IMG/VR virus record: IMGVR_UViG_3300035693_000002
Span: 1-32,996 of that record
DNA length: 32,996 nucleotides
DNA from: a virus
Strand: one strand, 5' to 3'
The position numbers and the translations under genes were made by a program. The notes under the pieces are model-generated. The model did no database searches and was not told where the DNA came from. It was given only the letters and a program-made list of their open reading frames with translations. Every line of letters begins with the position of its first letter. Position 1 is the first letter of the stretch. This document shows positions 29,620 to 32,996 of the stretch, one piece after another.

Positions 29620-30957
29620 TTACTCTTGCACTTCTTGCGACCGCAGGTGCGCAGCGTACATCTCTCCGAGAGCGAACTCCATACGGCGAAGTCGCTCACC
29701 GACGTCATCGCTCACGAGTTCAGCATCATGCCAAGTGCCACATCCCTCGCCGACGACAGATGCTGATGCAGCCAGGCCGCCCGTGTATTCCTGGTACGTC
29801 ATCCAGCCCTTCGGGAATCCGCCGACATTCACGGCTGGCAAACCGACGAGCGTCGCACGACTCCGTGTCCCGTTGACCGGATACTCCCAGTGTCCCGAAA
29901 CATCACTTGCTTCAAAGGCGTAGATCTGTTCCTTTGTCGCACCAGGCCGGATCATTCCCGAGAACCATACCCCGTAGCGGTCCAGGCCAACCCGAACATC
30001 CGCAACTGCGTGTCCAGTGTTGTCATAGAACTGAGTCGCCTCGAGGACGCCGATCCCGGTCTGACAGTGACCACCACTGACGCAAATCACGCCAGTACGA
30101 AGGCCGCCGGCAGCAGGTGCCCGCCCGCGCATGAATCCTTGGAGATCGCCATCAGGCGGGTTGACGCACTTATCAGGGCGCCCCCGGAGGCAGATGCCCT
30201 GCGGTGTGATGTGTCCATACGCGTGACTGTCGTCAGTCACCGTCGTCGGGCAGCTCCAGATGCTCCGGTCCGGGTCGTACCGCAGGCGTGCGTCAGTCGT
30301 GAAATCGCCAAACTTCGGGTCCTGGAACATCCACTCATGACCGGTCCAGTCACCCGACATCGCCGATGCAGCAATGGCGCCTGTCGCGATAGCGAGTTCG
30401 CCCGACGCGGCGAGACCGAATCGTTCACCGTCGACCATGCAGATCGCGGCAGTGTCGACGATCGCGAGATGCCGGACCCGAGCGGACGTCGTAACGTACA
30501 GGACGTCATCCGCTGCGAATCGGGCCACCACAATCCGTTCACCGTCACTAGATTCCTCGAGCTGCGGCGGATCGATGCTCGCTTCCTGGACTGCACCAAC
30601 CTCGATGAGTTCGCGCTTGACTCGTACCTCGACGTCTTCGCTATCCAAGCGGAGTGACACGCCGACGGCACCCTGCTCGAGGACCTCACGTGCCCGATCG
30701 ACCAGTGCTTGAAACTCTTCAACGTCGCTGTCCTCGACGTATCCGTCACCCCAGATCACGCCATTGGACCGGCGGGTGATGCTCTCAATGGCACCGAGTA
30801 CAGACCCGGAGTGATCGCCATCTTCAGAATCCCAGACGATCGGAACCGGCAACACGCCGTCCCACGTGAGCGAATTGTGCTCAAGCAGACGACCATCTCC
30901 GGTCGGTTCACCTTCGACCGCTAGCGGCCCTGCAACGGGTGTCCGTCTCCGTACCAT
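29620..30957 (-). CDS. Capsid maturation protease
   Basis: This 445-residue protein has the layout of actinophage capsid maturation proteases. An N-terminal protease region (about 1-185, with the VPIVWDSEDGDHSGSVLGAI segment) is followed by a long C-terminal part. The latter includes the TVTDDSHAYGHITPQGICLRG run, the HCQTGIGVL and ATQFYDNTGHAVADV segments, GVWFSGMIRPGATKEQI, the EASDVSGHWEY strand and LVGLPAVNVGGFPKG. These features are characteristic of the group, which trims the capsid scaffold during head assembly. The ATG has AGAGGAG upstream and overlaps the portal stop by ATGA. The exact catalytic residues cannot be assigned by eye. Confidence 0.85.
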   Translation of the reverse strand: MVRRRTPVAGPLAVEGEPTGDGRLLEHNSLTWDGVLPVPIVWDSEDGDHSGSVLGAIESITRRSNGVIWGDGYVEDSDVEEFQALVDRAREVLEQGAVGVSLRLDSEDVEVRVKRELIEVGAVQEASIDPPQLEESSDGERIVVARFAADDVLYVTTSARVRHLAIVDTAAICMVDGERFGLAASGELAIATGAIAASAMSGDWTGHEWMFQDPKFGDFTTDARLRYDPDRSIWSCPTTVTDDSHAYGHITPQGICLRGRPDKCVNPPDGDLQGFMRGRAPAAGGLRTGVICVSGGHCQTGIGVLEATQFYDNTGHAVADVRVGLDRYGVWFSGMIRPGATKEQIYAFEASDVSGHWEYPVNGTRSRATLVGLPAVNVGGFPKGWMTYQEYTGGLAASASVVGEGCGTWHDAELVSDDVGERLRRMEFALGEMYAAHLRSQEVQE

Positions 30958-32714
30958 CAGATCTCCTCTAACTCGACCGGGGACACTAGCACTGTTTCGG
31001 CGATCACATCCACCATCTCATCCGGCACCGGAGGCAGCGGCCACGAGCAGCAGGTAGCAAGGCACCAATCTGTGAATCGATCAGCAAGTAATTGACGACT
31101 TACTGAATTTGGATGTCCTTGTCCCAACCACCAATCTGCGAGTTGATCAGTTGCGGGATGAATTGCAGCACGAAGATCGATACCGAGACTTGCGAGTCGA
31201 TCCACACCGAGCAAACTTGGGAGCCGACCGTTCGATACGGATTCAGGGTCAATCTCTAACGGAGGTTCGATACCGGCGCCATTGAGTCGTCCGAGTCGGG
31301 TCCGGGCAGCAGCACCGACTCGAGAAACGGCGGTCCGGGCTGCCATGGAAACAGCGGCCCGGAGAGCCTCAGTTGCTCCATCCGACAGAACTGAACCAGA
31401 CGCTCGAACAGGCTCATTGCCGGCAACCTCACTGGGGTCAAGTTCTCGGGCGGCACCTGGGTTACTTCCCTTCCGGAGGAGGACGATCCGGTCGAGGTCT
31501 TCTTGAGTGGCGGCATCTTCTTCCTGGATGCCTGAAACTCGACGGACGAATGCGGCATTGACGAGTCCGCGGTCGTAGAGATCCTTCGCATCGGCGACAC
31601 TGTGCCGACGAGCGAGAAGTTCAGTGGCATCCGGATTCACCATGACGCGCTTGTCGTCAAACTCTTCCGCGAGGATCATCTTCAGTGCTCGCGCGTAGAT
31701 ACGCCCGACGAGTTTAGCGATCGGCTCGAGGTGGCTACGGTACGTCGACTCTTCGACTTGGAATGCGACGGCTCGGTTCGTCGCGGTCATACCGAGCAGA
31801 ATCTCGGGTGCGATCGGGAACCCCCAGGCGAGGCGTTGGATGAGGAATCGCATCTTGTCGTCGAGTCGCTCATCGAATCCGTCTGTCGGTGGACGTGTCC
31901 ATTGAACTGCTCGAGCACCATTTGACAGCGCACCGGTCATCATCTCGAATGGACCACGGAGAAGGATTGGGGATGCGCTACTTCGCCGCGGGTCGACGAT
32001 TTGCGCATTGATCGCTTCCTCAAGGCTAGCTGAGAAATCACCACCCGGCGTTGAAAGATCAAACTCATTCGCGACGGTCAGAATCCCCATCTGCGCGATT
32101 CGACTACGGTTCTGACTGTACGCGAGGTCCTGAACCTGCTCAATCTCTTCGAGCACATCGATGACACCACGGAGTGGCGGGTCAGCGACCGTCGGCTTGG
32201 CCGGGTGGGGCCAGATAGCGCGAAGGTTGAGATCCGCTCCCTCAAGCAACTCTTTCCGGTGGTCGTCAACGACGCTGACCGGAAGCCAGAGCGCATCGGG
32301 GTCACCGGCGAATACCGGACCGGCCAATGCCTCAAATCCGGGCTTGCCGGACAAAGTCTCGAGCGCCGCTTCGGTCATTGCAACGTAGTTGAGTTCGCCG
32401 GCAACGATCAGGTTGGTCGTGATGTTGATCGTCGACTCGTTGTTCGCGACTTTGAGCATGAGCTCGTCGGATTCAGCCTGGTCAAGCGTCTTTCCGTCAA
32501 TCGCGACGTCCCAATGGATGCGGCCGATCTGTTCAGAGATCCAGCCCATGACAGAGCGGACTTCGCCGATCGCGCCCTGATTCGCGCGAAGTCCGGCTGA
32601 GTTCGTTCCGTCTGGGGCGCCGTAGTACCGCCATGCCTTGGCTTGCCATCCCAGATTGGCGGTAGCGATTGCGCCGCCCTGACCGAGGAGTACTGCGCCT
32701 GCTGCACTGACCAT
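30957..32714 (-). CDS. Portal protein
   Basis: This 585-residue protein shows the order expected of siphovirus portals. It has an N-terminal helical wing (VRSVMGWISEQIGRIHWDVAIDG), a long central stem region (LEEIEQVQDLAYSQNRSRIAQMGILTVANEF) and the crown motif around FLIQRLAWGFPIAPEILLGMTATNRAVAFQVEESTYRSHLEPIA, split over residues 290-340. A helical tail with repeated Arg/Ala follows. Portals form the 12-subunit ring through which DNA enters and leaves the head. The ATG shares one base with the stop of the partial gene upstream (TGATG). The ribosome binding site is weak. The terminase genes would be expected just beyond the right edge. Confidence 0.9.
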   Translation of the reverse strand: MVSAAGAVLLGQGGAIATANLGWQAKAWRYYGAPDGTNSAGLRANQGAIGEVRSVMGWISEQIGRIHWDVAIDGKTLDQAESDELMLKVANNESTINITTNLIVAGELNYVAMTEAALETLSGKPGFEALAGPVFAGDPDALWLPVSVVDDHRKELLEGADLNLRAIWPHPAKPTVADPPLRGVIDVLEEIEQVQDLAYSQNRSRIAQMGILTVANEFDLSTPGGDFSASLEEAINAQIVDPRRSSASPILLRGPFEMMTGALSNGARAVQWTRPPTDGFDERLDDKMRFLIQRLAWGFPIAPEILLGMTATNRAVAFQVEESTYRSHLEPIAKLVGRIYARALKMILAEEFDDKRVMVNPDATELLARRHSVADAKDLYDRGLVNAAFVRRVSGIQEEDAATQEDLDRIVLLRKGSNPGAARELDPSEVAGNEPVRASGSVLSDGATEALRAAVSMAARTAVSRVGAAARTRLGRLNGAGIEPPLEIDPESVSNGRLPSLLGVDRLASLGIDLRAAIHPATDQLADWWLGQGHPNSVSRQLLADRFTDWCLATCCSWPLPPVPDEMVDVIAETVLVSPVELEEI

Positions 32715-32996
32715 CAGAGGTCAGCTTCCGAGCAATTGACGACGAGTCGTATGTCATCTGCAGCGATGACGCCCGCAGTTCCATAGAACTTCACGATGTA
32801 CGGGCCGTCGTCTGTGAATGGCGTCGGGAAAGTGAATGTCCACGTCCCGACAGTCGGATTCTCGAGATCTGTTTCGTCGTACTCATCGATGGTGGTCCCA
32901 TCCGGGTTGCGAACTCGAACGAGGATACTCGTCGGGTCTGCCGGATTCCCATCGATATCCGTGAAGAGTCCTGTGACAGTCGGTTGATCGCCGACG
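32714..32996 (-). CDS. Beta-sandwich (Ig-like) hypothetical protein, C-terminal part
   Basis: This is the last 93 residues of a gene whose start lies beyond the right edge. The frame is open from the edge to a TGA sharing a base with the portal ATG. It reads as an Ig-like or fibronectin-like beta-sandwich: PTVTGLFTDIDGNPADPTS, ILVRVRNPDGTTIDEY, TWTFTFPTPFTDDGPY and IVKFYGTAGVIAADDIRL. Small proteins of this type often lie between the terminase and portal genes in actinophages. Their role is unclear. It may decorate the virion or act in packaging. Confidence 0.6.
   Translation of the reverse strand, partial: VGDQPTVTGLFTDIDGNPADPTSILVRVRNPDGTTIDEYDETDLENPTVGTWTFTFPTPFTDDGPYIVKFYGTAGVIAADDIRLVVNCSEADL

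Noticed and set aside
29890-30657. A 255-codon + strand open frame opposite the maturation protease
   Set aside because: It is antisense to a recognised protease with good start, ribosome binding site and coupling.

Overview
This window is part of a tailed-phage (siphovirus-type) genome that very probably infects an actinobacterium. The capsid maturation protease, portal, fused scaffold-capsid protein, major tail protein, head-tail adaptor and lambda-type tape measure protein all resemble the forms found in actinobacteriophages. The lysin has a VanY/M15 D-Ala-D-Ala carboxypeptidase-like domain. Genes are packed tightly, and most neighbours overlap by 4 nt (ATGA or GTGA). I see no tRNA, rRNA, CRISPR array, integrase or insertion sequence. 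These family assignments come from reading motifs and recalling families, without any database search.

Left arm, 1-11688, all on the + strand: DNA metabolism and modification. It opens with the 3' end of a RuvC-like gene, then a likely sigma70-type promoter and a SNF2-family helicase. A translationally coupled run follows: a HAD phosphatase, a protein resembling amino acid:DNA transferase / alpha-glutamyl-putrescinyl-thymine pyrophosphorylase proteins, a dual-specificity phosphatase, two small proteins and a P-loop kinase. This looks like part of a DNA-base hypermodification system. After a free-standing HNH/NUMOD3 homing endonuclease comes a recombination module: a Cas4/RecB-type iron-sulfur nuclease, a Sak4-like RecA-fold ATPase, and a single-stranded-DNA-binding protein with a Pro/Ala linker and an acidic DEEPF tail. 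The arm ends with a MazG-like pyrophosphohydrolase, a membrane-anchored mini-prohibitin, a cytosine-C5 methyltransferase-like protein, a winged-helix protein and small orphan genes.

Right arm, 11689-32996, all on the - strand: virion and lysis genes, transcribed from right to left. From the right edge they are: a partial beta-sandwich protein, portal, maturation protease, a small membrane protein (holin candidate), then a clear promoter, the major capsid protein, a second structural protein and the major tail protein. Two hairpins follow the major tail gene. Then comes a three-gene sugar-modification cassette: a Stealth-like phosphotransferase, a SAM methyltransferase, and a three-domain glycosyltransferase. 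Next are the head-tail connectors, tail assembly chaperones with a probable -1 frameshift, the tape measure, four tail-tip or adhesin genes and the lysin. The two arms converge at 11688/11689 with stop codons that abut exactly.

The two most interesting systems are the putative hypermodification run (2528-5614, possibly with the methyltransferase at 9717-10928) and the glycosylation cassette inside the structural operon (22412-25858). Terminase, DNA polymerase, and any thymidylate-synthase-like or TET/JBP enzyme needed to start base modification would have to lie outside the window.
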